A DNA stretch of 64,000 bases from Panacagrimonas sp046594215 (GTDB lineage: Bacteria > Pseudomonadota > Gammaproteobacteria > Nevskiales > Nevskiaceae): NCBI GenBank assembly GCA_046594215.1, contig JBKJPX010000112.1, positions 1-64,000 on the forward strand, written 5' to 3'. This document shows, piece after piece, positions 54,615 through 62,568 of the stretch. How positions within the stretch are numbered: position 1 is the stretch's first letter; each line of letters opens with the position of its first letter. The translations under genes were made by a program, and so were the position numbers. Under the pieces are notes generated by a model, which saw only the letters and a program-made list of their open reading frames with translations, ran no database searches and was not told the DNA's origin.

Positions 54615-54674
54615 GACGTTGCGAGCATTGCAGAAAGTGTAGCATAATCAATAACTAGAAGGCCGTGCGCCCCA

Positions 54675-54687
54675 GCCTTCTAAGCCG
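54675..54687 (+). repeat. right attachment core (attR)
   Basis: GCCTTCTAAGCCG, identical to 21441-21453, continuing directly into the T-arm half of the interrupted host tRNA. Confidence 0.9.
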
Positions 54688-54721
54688 AGGGTCACAGGTT
54701 CGACTCCTGTCGGGCGCGCCA
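54675..54721 (+). pseudogene. 3' half of the interrupted host tRNA-Arg(UCU)
   Basis: After the core the sequence continues AGGGTC, T-arm ACAGG-TTCGACT-CCTGT, acceptor CGGGCGC, discriminator G and CCA. Upstream bases do not resemble a tRNA 5' half. A T-run (54723-54729) follows, the terminator of the original gene. It cannot be expressed as a mature tRNA from this position. Confidence 0.9.
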
Positions 54722-54729
54722 ATTTTTTT

Positions 54730-54977
54730 CTGCTCGCTCCCTCGGTTTTTTCGACAGCTCGCGAGGGATAAAAGTACGACCTCAGGGGCGACAATGCCAA
54801 GAGCTGCTTGGCGCGAGCGTCCACTTTCTGGAAGCGAGCCATTCACTCTGGAAATCCAGAGGCCGGAGGCCGGTCAAATCAAGGTAAGCAGTAACGCCTC
54901 GTCTCTCGAAATAGCTTGGCAGGTCGCGTTCTAGGCCGTTCAACCGCTCGCTAAAGCAGTGCTCCCGTACTACCGCA
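54730..54977. other. right host flank without a recognised gene
   Basis: About 250 bp between the tRNA remnant and the receiver-BLUF gene stop. Contains a CCCTCG...CGAGGG dyad and a T-run (54745-54750) that could add termination. No family-like reading frame. Confidence 0.5.
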
Positions 54978-55907
54978 CTAATCCAACACCGCACCGGCTC
55001 GATCGCGCGCCAGCAGGCCTGGCAAGGCCCGAAGCAGCTTCGCGGCATTCTCGCGGGACATTACGGCGTCGCCAACAGCACCGATGACGACCCGAATCGC
55101 TCCTGGCATCGCACGCCATTGCTCGGGCGTGACTTCACCCCTATCCCCGATCTGTAGAAGTCCCATGTTCCATTGAGCGAACAGGCGCGCTTTGACGTGC
55201 TCATCGATCACTACCATCATTTCTCCGTGCCGCCGATCCCCGGAAATCCGATCGACCAGCACCCCAATGGCGTCGGGATCGCCCTCGATGACCTGCAGGA
55301 ATCGTCCAGCTGCGTACACCAGGATTCCCGTCACCGCCATTGAGGCATTCCGGGATGCAAAGCCGGAGCACATCAGCAAGAGATCGTTCGACGAAAGCGG
55401 GGACGTCGCACGACTGAGGTAGAGCACTCGCCGCAGTTCCCGTGGAGTCCGATCCGTCACCGCGTCGGACGGACCGCGCCCCATCAGTTGTTCGATCAAG
55501 GCGTCGCTCACCGCGTCCTCACGCTGCGTCTCGACGTGCCGACGAATCAGAGCCCAACGCGCAACGCGTGACAGGCTCTCCGCGCTCAACTCGTCCTTCG
55601 GAAGAAAATCGGTGGCGCCCGCTAACAACGCGTTCTCGCCCAGATGATCTACGTCTGCGCCGGTGATGATCACGATCGGCAATCGGCAAGCCCGCGCCCG
55701 CGCGGCGCGCACCAGATCGATACCGCTGCTCGGGCCGAGACGATAGTCCGAGAAGCAGAGGTCGATGGAGCCCGAACGCATCGACTCGATGGCCAAGTCC
55801 GGATCGGAGACGTGCTTGACGCGAAAGTGCGCTGGACAACGCTTCTGAAAAATCTGAGCGTCTTCGTGATCGTCCTCCACCAGCAGGACGCGGAGCGGGC
55901 GGGTCAT
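54978..55907 (-). CDS. receiver-BLUF blue-light sensor protein
   Basis: 309 residues from ATG 55907. Residues 1-130 are a CheY-like receiver (VLLVEDDHED, phospho-acceptor Asp54). Residues ~158-255 are a BLUF domain binding FAD. Tyr163 (VLYLSRA), Asn187 (ASRNASM), Gln205 (FLQVIEG), Trp246 and Met248 (FAQWNMGL) have the exact spacing of the photoactive residues in AppA. Light input and phosphorylation therefore meet in one protein with no other output domain. It overlaps the upstream regulator gene by 4 nt. Confidence 0.93.
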   Translation of the reverse strand: MTRPLRVLLVEDDHEDAQIFQKRCPAHFRVKHVSDPDLAIESMRSGSIDLCFSDYRLGPSSGIDLVRAARARACRLPIVIITGADVDHLGENALLAGATDFLPKDELSAESLSRVARWALIRRHVETQREDAVSDALIEQLMGRGPSDAVTDRTPRELRRVLYLSRATSPLSSNDLLLMCSGFASRNASMAVTGILVYAAGRFLQVIEGDPDAIGVLVDRISGDRRHGEMMVVIDEHVKARLFAQWNMGLLQIGDRGEVTPEQWRAMPGAIRVVIGAVGDAVMSRENAAKLLRALPGLLARDRAGAVLD

Positions 55908-56347
55908 GGAAGTTTTCTGGTTGTGGATGCAGGCGTGAGCCAACGCTTCACGATGGCTTCCAGCAGCGCTTGAATGGCGGAGAACTGTTCGGGCTTGCTG
56001 AAATGATCGGCTGCGCCCAAGGCCAGGACCTTGCTGCGCTCCCGGGCGTCAGAGGAGGTCGTTAGCACGACAACGGGAATTCGCTTCAGAAACACATCGC
56101 ACTTGAGATGGGCCAACACTTCTCGGCCGTCCATGCGAGGCATGTTGAGATCGAGCAGGACCAACTCGGGTAGCGAGCGCGTACGTCGCTCTGCGAGATG
56201 CTCCAAAAGTTCGACTCCATCCCTCACCGAGCCGAATCGGGGCGTCTGATTCAGGCGCAGCAGTGCGCGGGTAACCAGGAGCAGATCATCCGGATCGTCC
56301 TCGACCAGGATCAGCGCAGGATCGCCAGTGCAGGCTTCAGATCGCAC
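55904..56347 (-). CDS. Rcp1-like single-domain response regulator
   Basis: 147 residues, a stand-alone receiver. It has ILVEDDPDDLLL, phospho-acceptor in LVLLDLNMPRMDG, VVLTTSSDARE and a KPEQF Lys. The Rcp1 type is typically paired with phytochrome-like kinases. It overlaps the upstream kinase gene by 11 nt and the downstream receiver-BLUF gene by 4 nt, so the three proteins should be made together. Confidence 0.9.
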   Translation of the reverse strand: MRSEACTGDPALILVEDDPDDLLLVTRALLRLNQTPRFGSVRDGVELLEHLAERRTRSLPELVLLDLNMPRMDGREVLAHLKCDVFLKRIPVVVLTTSSDARERSKVLALGAADHFSKPEQFSAIQALLEAIVKRWLTPASTTRKLP

Positions 56348-57845
56348 CGGGGCGATGTCGGCGCGGCAGGCGGACGGTGAAAACGGCGCCCAAGCCGAGC
56401 GTTCCCTGCGCCACGATCGTTCCGCCGTGGCGCTGACAGATTTTCCGGCAGACGGCGAGACCTATGCCGGCGCCTCCGAAGCGGTCGCGCGTATGCAGGC
56501 GCTGGAAGACTCCGAAGATCCGCTCTGCGTATCGCGGCTCGAAACCAATCCCATTATCTCGGCAGGTGATGGACACGAAGTTCGGATCGCCATCGGACAC
56601 GCCAGCGAGCGTGATCGTGGCGGGTTCGCCGTCACGCGCGTACTTGATCGAATTCTCGATCAGGTTCTGAAACAACTGCCGCATCTGGGCAGCGTCGGCT
56701 TCCAGTTCCGGAAGCGGGCCGATGTCGACAGTCGCACGTCGATCCTCGATCTGAAGTTGCAGGTCGGTACGGACGTCGACAAGCACATCGTCGAGTGCGC
56801 AGGGATTGAAGGTTTGGCCGTGCGAGGTGACGCGTGAGAGTTCCAGCAGGCTCGCGAGCAGCGCCTGCATGCGACGCGTCGCGGAAGTGATGCTGTCCAG
56901 ATAGGTTCTTCCCGATTCGCTTAATCGGGCGCCGTCTTCGTCTTTCAGCAGGTCACTGAAAGCCAACACCTTGCGCAGAGGCTCGCGCAGATCGTGGGAT
57001 GCGACGTGGACGAATTGCTCCATTTCCTCGTGGCGGTGAGTCAGCTCTAGCAGGCGCAAGTCGGCGGCGCGGCGTTCGGAAATATCGCGAGTGATCTTGG
57101 CGAAACCAATCGCGGTCCCGCTCTCGTCGCGGATCAGGTCGATGACGACATGCGCCCAGAACTGACGCCCGTCTTTTCGCAGCCGCCAGCCGCTGTCCTC
57201 GAATCGACCTTCCGTGCGAGCAATGGAGAGCGCGCGCAGCGGCCGCGCCTCGGCCCGGTCACCCGGCGTGTAGAACATCGAGAAATGACGCCCGATAACC
57301 TCGGGCTCGGCATAGCCCTTGAATCGCTCGGCGCCCGCATTCCAACTGGTGACCGTTCCGGCGAGATCGAGCATGTAGATCGCGTAGTCGGTGACACCGG
57401 AGACCAGCAGCCGAAATCGCTGCTCGCTGCGCCAAAGGGCAATCTCCTTGGCGTAGGACTCGGTGACGTCACGTGTGATCTTTGCGAAACCCAGCAGACT
57501 GCCGTCGTCCTCGCGAATCGCATCAATAACAACGTGCGCCCGAAACCGGGTGCCGTCCTTGCGAACCCGCCAGGCCCGATCTTCGAAGTGCCCTTCCGAT
57601 GCGGCGATCGACAAAGCCCGTGCGGGTTGTCCTGCCGCCCTGTCGTCGGCGGTGTAGAAGGTCGAGAAGTGCTTGCCCACGATTTCGCTGGCGCAATAGC
57701 CTTTGAACCGTTGCGCACCCAGATTCCAGCTGCTGACGATGCCCTCCGGACTGAGCATGTAGATGGCGTAGTCAGCGATGCCATCGACCAGCCTGCGGTA
57801 AAGGCGGTCGTCGCTCGTCGTGCTCAGGGTGACGGTACTGCCCAT
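56337..57845 (-). CDS. PAS-PAS sensor histidine kinase (Rcp1-partner type)
   Basis: 502 residues from ATG 57845. Two PAS domains are nearly duplicate (VDGIADYAIYMLSPEG... and VSGVTDYAIYMLDLAG..., each ending in GFAKITRD). A HisKA of bacteriophytochrome type follows (VASHDLREPLRK, His284) and a HATPase domain with NLIENSIKYA, DNGIGFEP and GAGIGLAV. There are no membrane segments, so it is soluble. It heads the signalling operon. The ligand is unknown, but light or redox control fits its BLUF neighbour. Confidence 0.9.
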   Translation of the reverse strand: MGSTVTLSTTSDDRLYRRLVDGIADYAIYMLSPEGIVSSWNLGAQRFKGYCASEIVGKHFSTFYTADDRAAGQPARALSIAASEGHFEDRAWRVRKDGTRFRAHVVIDAIREDDGSLLGFAKITRDVTESYAKEIALWRSEQRFRLLVSGVTDYAIYMLDLAGTVTSWNAGAERFKGYAEPEVIGRHFSMFYTPGDRAEARPLRALSIARTEGRFEDSGWRLRKDGRQFWAHVVIDLIRDESGTAIGFAKITRDISERRAADLRLLELTHRHEEMEQFVHVASHDLREPLRKVLAFSDLLKDEDGARLSESGRTYLDSITSATRRMQALLASLLELSRVTSHGQTFNPCALDDVLVDVRTDLQLQIEDRRATVDIGPLPELEADAAQMRQLFQNLIENSIKYARDGEPATITLAGVSDGDPNFVSITCRDNGIGFEPRYAERIFGVFQRLHTRDRFGGAGIGLAVCRKICQRHGGTIVAQGTLGLGAVFTVRLPRRHRPGAI

Positions 57846-58128
57846 GCAGAAGGGTCTGTTGCTTGAGGTGTGGGGAACGCGTGAGCGTTGGTAAGCCGGC
57901 ACTCATCCGACACCGGTTCGAATCTGGCGGATCGGGTGCAAGGCTCATTCCCTTCCAGGCGCGACTTGCCTTTGTTGCAGGCATGTCTAGCTATTCGTCA
58001 GCACGGACTTCAGTGTCGTTGCCAAGGTTCGTCCGCGTCGCCGGCAAGCATGGCCAATCGGGGATGGCCTTTTGCCGCGAAGATCGCACCCTGAATGAAC
58101 ACGGCGACAGCGACTCGACGCGCGCCGA

Positions 58129-59667
58129 TCACGTAGCGAGAGGCGACGGCCGATATCGGCGCGTCGAAGGATGTGCAAGAAACTCGTCGACGACACCCCT
58201 GTAGTCCGCCGGGCCATAGGGGCTGAACATCTCCGCGATGAGGTTCGGGAGCTTGCGATACGGCGAGACGCCGAGGTCTCCCAGCATGATGTCGAGGTAC
58301 TGCTGAAACCGCGTGTTCACGGCGCACGAACGCGATGGCTCGAAATGGATATGTGTGCGCTTCCAGATGCGTACCTCTTCCGCGGCCCGCTCCATCTCCG
58401 ACTGGGATGGCAGCTCCAGCTTTCCTTGCCAGAACGCGACCAGCCAGAGCGCCCCGATCTCCGCCGACGGTACGTGCATGAAGCCGTGGTTGAAGCCGGC
58501 GAACGCGAGTGTGGGAAGCCGGGGATGGATGATGTGGCGATACAACTGCGGGCCGTCGTCTTCCGCTTCGAGCAGCGCACGCACCTCCGGCGCGAGAAAC
58601 GGGAATGCCGGAGAGCGCGAACCGGTGGACAAAACGACGATGTCGGCCGGGATGACGCTGCCATCGGCAAGCTCGAGGCCCTGCTTCGTCAGCCCTTTCA
58701 TTTCGCCGTGATGAGGGACGATCGCGCCGTGCGCGACATGGCGGTAGTAGTCGATCGGTGCAAGCGCCGCGGCAGAGCGCAAGTCCGGGAGAAACGGGTG
58801 CGTCGGAAACACGGTGGCGAGCCGCGCACTGCCCCCGGGACCGGCCCCGCGCCCCTGTCGCCTGGCGAGCCATACGAAGAGCTTCTGCAGACCAGACCAG
58901 AAACTTCCCACGAACGCCAAGCGCCTGTGGAGGAACCGCTCGAACGATGTCGGATGCGCCCAGCTCGTCATCATGATCGACCCGAACCGATTGAAGAGCA
59001 GCTTGGTGTAGTGGACGCCAAGGATGTAGCGCGGAAGCGTCCACCGCGGCGTCCGGAACACGTGGTGGACCTCGGCCGCGTGCGCAACAGCGAACGTCAC
59101 CATATCGAGCGCGCTCTTGCCGAAACCCACGACCAGAACGCGGGCGCCGTCGAACATCGAGGCGTCCTGGACATCACGTTCGATCACGACGCGGCCGGGG
59201 AACTCCGCCTCGCCCGGAAGCACGGGGCGATGCTTGCCCTCGGTGTACTGACCGATGGAAACGACCAGATGATCGAAGCGCTCGACGCGTTCTTCCAACT
59301 CACGCCCATCTGCGGCCGAGATGCGCGCGATCACCTCCCAACCCCCCTCGCACGGTCTCGCCGACACGACCTCATGGCGCAGGCGCACATCGAAGCCACG
59401 TGCCGCCACGAACGCATCGAGGTAGCGGAGGATCTGCTCGCCTGTCGGGTGCAGATCGGGCGTGAACGGCCACGGAAAACTGCTGATGTGGTATCCCGAG
59501 CTCGTGTTCTGCAGGCTCACTCCGGCATAGCTGTGTGCCCATACCCCTCCGATGCGGGGCGCTTGCTCGAATAGCACGCATTGGAACCCGCATCGGGTGA
59601 AGACGTCTGCCTGGGCCAGCCCCGAGATGCCACAACCGATGATCGCGACGCGCTTGTGGGGGTGCAT
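58129..59667 (-). CDS. flavin-containing monooxygenase
   Basis: 512 residues from ATG 59667. The FAD dinucleotide motif is IIGCGISGLAQA near the N-terminus and the NADPH motif is VVGFGKSALDM near residue 185. A characteristic FMO/BVMO-like VLSTGSRSPAFPFL appears near 360. Enzymes of this family oxygenate N, S or carbonyl compounds; the substrate is unknown. It is separated from the signalling operon by about 280 bp. Confidence 0.88.
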   Translation of the reverse strand: MHPHKRVAIIGCGISGLAQADVFTRCGFQCVLFEQAPRIGGVWAHSYAGVSLQNTSSGYHISSFPWPFTPDLHPTGEQILRYLDAFVAARGFDVRLRHEVVSARPCEGGWEVIARISAADGRELEERVERFDHLVVSIGQYTEGKHRPVLPGEAEFPGRVVIERDVQDASMFDGARVLVVGFGKSALDMVTFAVAHAAEVHHVFRTPRWTLPRYILGVHYTKLLFNRFGSIMMTSWAHPTSFERFLHRRLAFVGSFWSGLQKLFVWLARRQGRGAGPGGSARLATVFPTHPFLPDLRSAAALAPIDYYRHVAHGAIVPHHGEMKGLTKQGLELADGSVIPADIVVLSTGSRSPAFPFLAPEVRALLEAEDDGPQLYRHIIHPRLPTLAFAGFNHGFMHVPSAEIGALWLVAFWQGKLELPSQSEMERAAEEVRIWKRTHIHFEPSRSCAVNTRFQQYLDIMLGDLGVSPYRKLPNLIAEMFSPYGPADYRGVVDEFLAHPSTRRYRPSPLAT

Positions 59668-59686
59668 GTCTCTGGGCCTCCCTTGA

Positions 59687-59832
59687 TGGCATGGCCACTT
59701 TAAGGCCACCTACGACCTGCGCAGCGGCCGTTATTTCCTGACCACGCTGGTCAACGAGGATCGTTACCAGGATTTCCGGATCCGCCACAAGGACGACGAG
59801 TTCGTTCCAGCCGCGATGGCGCAGAAGGCGCG
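59687..59832 (+). pseudogene. 3' remnant of a DUF1329-like gene
   Basis: In one plus-strand frame after a stop at 59684, a clear protein-like stretch reads TYDLRSGRYFLTTLVNEDRY then IRHKDDEFVPAAMAQKARHW. The pattern resembles the end of DUF1329 outer-membrane proteins. It has no upstream coding part and runs into the antisense of the SPFH gene. A truncated remnant is likelier than a gene. Confidence 0.4.
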
Positions 59833-60669
59833 TCACTGGATCTCTGATCGTGCCCCGCCGTTGGTATTAAACACCGGCGTCACTTCGCTCCCGATCAGGA
59901 AGGTGCAGTGGCTGTCCTTCGTGCCGCAGACTTCCTTGAGCATCTTGATCCGCTCGATCTCGACGAACTGCGAAGGAGTCAGGTGCATGGCCTCGCGGTA
60001 GGAATTGTCGGCGGCGGCGCGGCTCTCTTCGGCCGACTTGCGGCCGTCCTCCGCGAGCTTTCGCTGGCCTTCGGTGAGCACGCGCTGCTGCTGCGCGGCG
60101 GTCTCGACGCGCTGCGTCTTGATGGCATCGGGCGGATTGGCCTTCCCCACGGTCACGTTGAGCAGTCGCGCGGGGATCTTCGTGTCGGCGAGGTACTTGT
60201 TGAGATCGCCCGTGACCTCGGCGTCGATCTCGTCGATGGCGGTGGTATTGATCGCCGTCTCGTTCATGCCGTGCTTCTTGACCGCGTTGCGCACGCGGTT
60301 GAAGAACTGCTGCTCGACGTTCTGCCGATACCAGTCCTCGCCGAAATCCCGGATCAGCGCGACCGGGTCGGTGACCTGCATGCGGATCACCGCGTGGAAA
60401 TCCAGCGGCACACCGTCCGACGACATGAGGTCGGAGAAATTGGCTTCGAACTGCTGCGGGTAGACGTTGACGTACACCTTGCGCACCGAGAACCAGGTGT
60501 AGGAACGACCGGGCTTGATGGACTCGGGCCGGATACCCCCGTGCCCGAACAGGATCGGCCGGTCAATCAGCACCGCCTCCTGGCCCTGCTCGGGCGTAAC
60601 CACGGTGCAGGCGAACAGCAGCGGCGACAACAGGCTCAGCAGCGCCCACTTCGCAATCGAACGTTTCAT
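59833..60669 (-). CDS. SPFH/Band 7 domain lipoprotein
   Basis: 278 residues from ATG 60669; earlier in-frame starts would lose the signal. A lipoprotein signal (LLSLLSPLLFAC) puts lipid-modified Cys near residue 21. A prohibitin-like SPFH domain follows (VYVNVYPQQFEANFSDL, DFHAVIRMQVTDP) with Ala/Gln/Glu-rich helices near residues 180-230. Such proteins organise membrane microdomains. A lipoprotein version facing the periplasm is less common than a transmembrane one. Confidence 0.8.
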   Translation of the reverse strand: MKRSIAKWALLSLLSPLLFACTVVTPEQGQEAVLIDRPILFGHGGIRPESIKPGRSYTWFSVRKVYVNVYPQQFEANFSDLMSSDGVPLDFHAVIRMQVTDPVALIRDFGEDWYRQNVEQQFFNRVRNAVKKHGMNETAINTTAIDEIDAEVTGDLNKYLADTKIPARLLNVTVGKANPPDAIKTQRVETAAQQQRVLTEGQRKLAEDGRKSAEESRAAADNSYREAMHLTPSQFVEIERIKMLKEVCGTKDSHCTFLIGSEVTPVFNTNGGARSEIQ

Positions 60670-60955
60670 GATCGAACGTCTCCCCTGATCCGGTCTCGCG
60701 ACCGGCACACCCCGAACCCGTACCGCCTTCACGACCGAGCCCCGCCCGGTCGATCCCGGCATCCTCCAATCCTTTCCCCGATGCTCGAGGCCTATTCCAC
60801 CACGATCGGCAGCTCCGGCGCGCGATCGACCGCTCACAATCGCTTTCCGGTTCACCTGGACCGATCCGGGCCCGTCGCAATCGCGGGCCTGCGGACCGCA
60901 CCCGAAATCATGCACGTCAATCTGCCGTGCCGGCACCTCTCTCGACGGAGACATC

Positions 60956-61939
60956 ATGAAAACCTTTCGCATGCTTGCAGCGATGCTGCTGGCCGCTCTG
61001 GCGCAGCCCGCGTTCGCCCTGCGCATCGTGCTGACCAACGACGACGGCCTGACGAGCAATCTCGCGGCGACGTACGCGGCGCTCAAGGCCGAAGGACACG
61101 ACGTCATCGTGTCGGTGCCCTGCACCGGCCAGAGCGGTCGCGGCGCTGCCATCGTGATGCTCAGCAACAAGACGATCGTTGCCGACAACGACAAGCAGGT
61201 CGAGACGGAGCGTGGCTGTCACAACGGCGCCGCGCCCGCGGGAGCCTCCGCCGTCGGGCCGTTCACGAAGGAAGGATTCGCCAACGGCGACTATCACTAC
61301 GTCCACGGCACGCCGGTGATGGCCACGATGTACGCACTCGACGTGCTGGCTCCCTCGCGCTGGAGAAGCAAGGCACCGGACCTCCTGCTGTCGGGCCCCA
61401 ATGAAGGACAGAACCTGGGCCGCGTCGTGATCCATTCCGGCACCGTAGGCAATGCGCAGTTCGCTGCGGGACGCGGCCTGCCCGCCATCGCGCTGAGTGC
61501 CGGCACCGACACCGTCGACAACACGACGCTGGCCAATCCCCTGTCAGCGATCGTTGCGCGACACGCCGCAAGGCTCGTGAAGATGCTGCGTGACAAGGCC
61601 GGAACAGGCGCGCTGCTGCCGCCAGGCCTCGTGCTGAACGTGAACTTCCCCAACAGGCCCACCGCCGATCTCGCGTGGGCGTTCGCGCGCATCGGCAGCT
61701 TCGATCTCTACCAGCTGCACTTCCGCGACAGCGCGCCCTGGGGCATCTCGATGACGACCCAGAACGCTGCGGGCGCCAGCGCCGAACAGTCGCAGGACGA
61801 GGCCGTGGTCAGCACGAAGGCGATCTCGATCTCGGCGATGCAGGTGGGCTTCGAGTCGTCGCCCACACAGCAGCAGTGGCTGCATGGCTTGCTCGATGCC
61901 CCTCCGAAGAAACAGAAAAAGATGGCGCCGTCTCACTGA
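60956..61939 (+). CDS. exported SurE-like 5'/3'-nucleotidase
   Basis: 327 residues with a Sec signal peptide (MLAAMLLAALAQPAFA). The mature N-terminus has the SurE metal motif LTNDDGLTSN. The family's later motifs follow (SGPNEGQNLGRVVIHSGTVG, PAIALSAG and VLNVNFPN). Canonical SurE is cytoplasmic and about 250 residues, so the export signal and longer C-terminus set this member apart. It could act on nucleotides or phosphate esters in the periplasm. ATG 60956 has an ACGGAG site just before it. Confidence 0.88.
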   Translation: MKTFRMLAAMLLAALAQPAFALRIVLTNDDGLTSNLAATYAALKAEGHDVIVSVPCTGQSGRGAAIVMLSNKTIVADNDKQVETERGCHNGAAPAGASAVGPFTKEGFANGDYHYVHGTPVMATMYALDVLAPSRWRSKAPDLLLSGPNEGQNLGRVVIHSGTVGNAQFAAGRGLPAIALSAGTDTVDNTTLANPLSAIVARHAARLVKMLRDKAGTGALLPPGLVLNVNFPNRPTADLAWAFARIGSFDLYQLHFRDSAPWGISMTTQNAAGASAEQSQDEAVVSTKAISISAMQVGFESSPTQQQWLHGLLDAPPKKQKKMAPSH

Positions 61940-62002
61940 GCCATGGACATTGCCGCGGTGCTGGCGGAGGCCCTGATGCGCCGAGACAGCGGATCTCGTG
62001 CA

Positions 62003-62021
62003 CCCCGGACGCCGTCCGGGG
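62003..62021. terminator. hairpin between surE-like and cupin genes
   Basis: Perfect CCCCGGAC-gcc-GTCCGGGG, 8-bp stem, in the gap of the convergent genes. A second GC-rich sequence (62047-62068) with T6 on the minus strand next to it probably ends the cupin gene. Confidence 0.5.
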
Positions 62022-62075
62022 CCTCCCCTTCGGCTCGAACAAAAAAGCCCCGGCTCCGTCCCGGCTACAACGGCC

Positions 62076-62516
62076 TCAGTGGTCGTGGGCGTCGAATGTC
62101 GTCAGCTCGGTATCCGCCGTGTCCACCACGAAGATCGCGAGCAGCTTCGCCGGCTTGGTCTTGCTCGCGTTCTCGCTCACCGTGTGGCGCGCGCCCGGGG
62201 TTTCCGACCAGCTCTCGCCAGCCTTGTAGACCTTGACCTCGCCGTCGTCGACCTGGCTGCGAATCTCGCCTGACAGCACGTACGCCGTCACGAACGCTGA
62301 CTTCGCGTGGTGATGCGACGGCGAAGTCCCGCCCGGCGGATACGTCACGACCGCGGCGATGATGCTCTTGCCCGGGATGTTCGGAATGGCGCTGGCGAAC
62401 GCGGGCGCGATGGTCTCTCGCTTGCCTGCTGCCATCGCCGGCGCGGTGATCAGCGCAGTGGATGCGAGCAGCAGGCAGGCGGCGCGCGCCGCGACGACGA
62501 AGGTGAATCTGTTCAT
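62076..62516 (-). CDS. exported cupin-domain protein
   Basis: 146 residues with a signal peptide ending near LITAPAMA. The cupin core has HHHAKSAFVTAYVLSGEIRSQV, giving the metal-binding His cluster, and ETPGARHTVSENAS with the second His. Proteins of this kind bind metal or small ligands in the periplasm; no reaction can be named. It shares strand with the upstream NDH-2-like flavoprotein, separated by about 52 nt, and may belong to the same operon. Confidence 0.8.
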   Translation of the reverse strand: MNRFTFVVAARAACLLLASTALITAPAMAAGKRETIAPAFASAIPNIPGKSIIAAVVTYPPGGTSPSHHHAKSAFVTAYVLSGEIRSQVDDGEVKVYKAGESWSETPGARHTVSENASKTKPAKLLAIFVVDTADTELTTFDAHDH

Positions 62517-62568
62517 GGTTCTCTCTCCAGGGGTGACGCCGTTGTGATGGTGACGCTCGTTCGATTGC

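Larger units (their letters stand above)
21441..54687. mobile_element. integrated defence island in tRNA-Arg(UCU)
   Basis: About 33.2 kb bounded by the 13-bp direct repeat of the tRNA anticodon arm. It encodes a tyrosine integrase at its right end, has paired arm-type repeats at both ends and carries its own tRNA-Arg. Its genes are visibly less GC-rich than the flanks, especially the Zorya operon. Cargo: Zorya, VapBC-type pair, type I R-M, McrBC, AbiE, an RloC-like ATPase and a Fic-type antitoxin. No replication, conjugation or capsid genes are seen, so transfer would need a helper. Several further recombinases inside suggest it is a composite. Confidence 0.88.

Noticed and set aside
21461..54639. 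CACTTTCTG near the left core and its inverse CAGAAAGTG near the right core as attachment arms
   Set aside because: Distances from the core differ (7 versus 35 bp) and a 9-mer match can arise by chance; the GTGCAGAT pairs are stronger.
21441..54687. Prophage or conjugative element
   Set aside because: No capsid, terminase, portal, tail, relaxase or type IV secretion genes are recognisable, so it is described as an integrative defence island.
54782..55048. An 88-codon minus-strand frame beside the right tRNA half
   Set aside because: It overlaps the end of the receiver-BLUF gene and shows no family pattern; probably chance.
58171..59574. A 467-codon plus-strand frame opposite the flavin monooxygenase
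   Set aside because: Shadow of a gene with FAD and NADPH motifs; no family features of its own.
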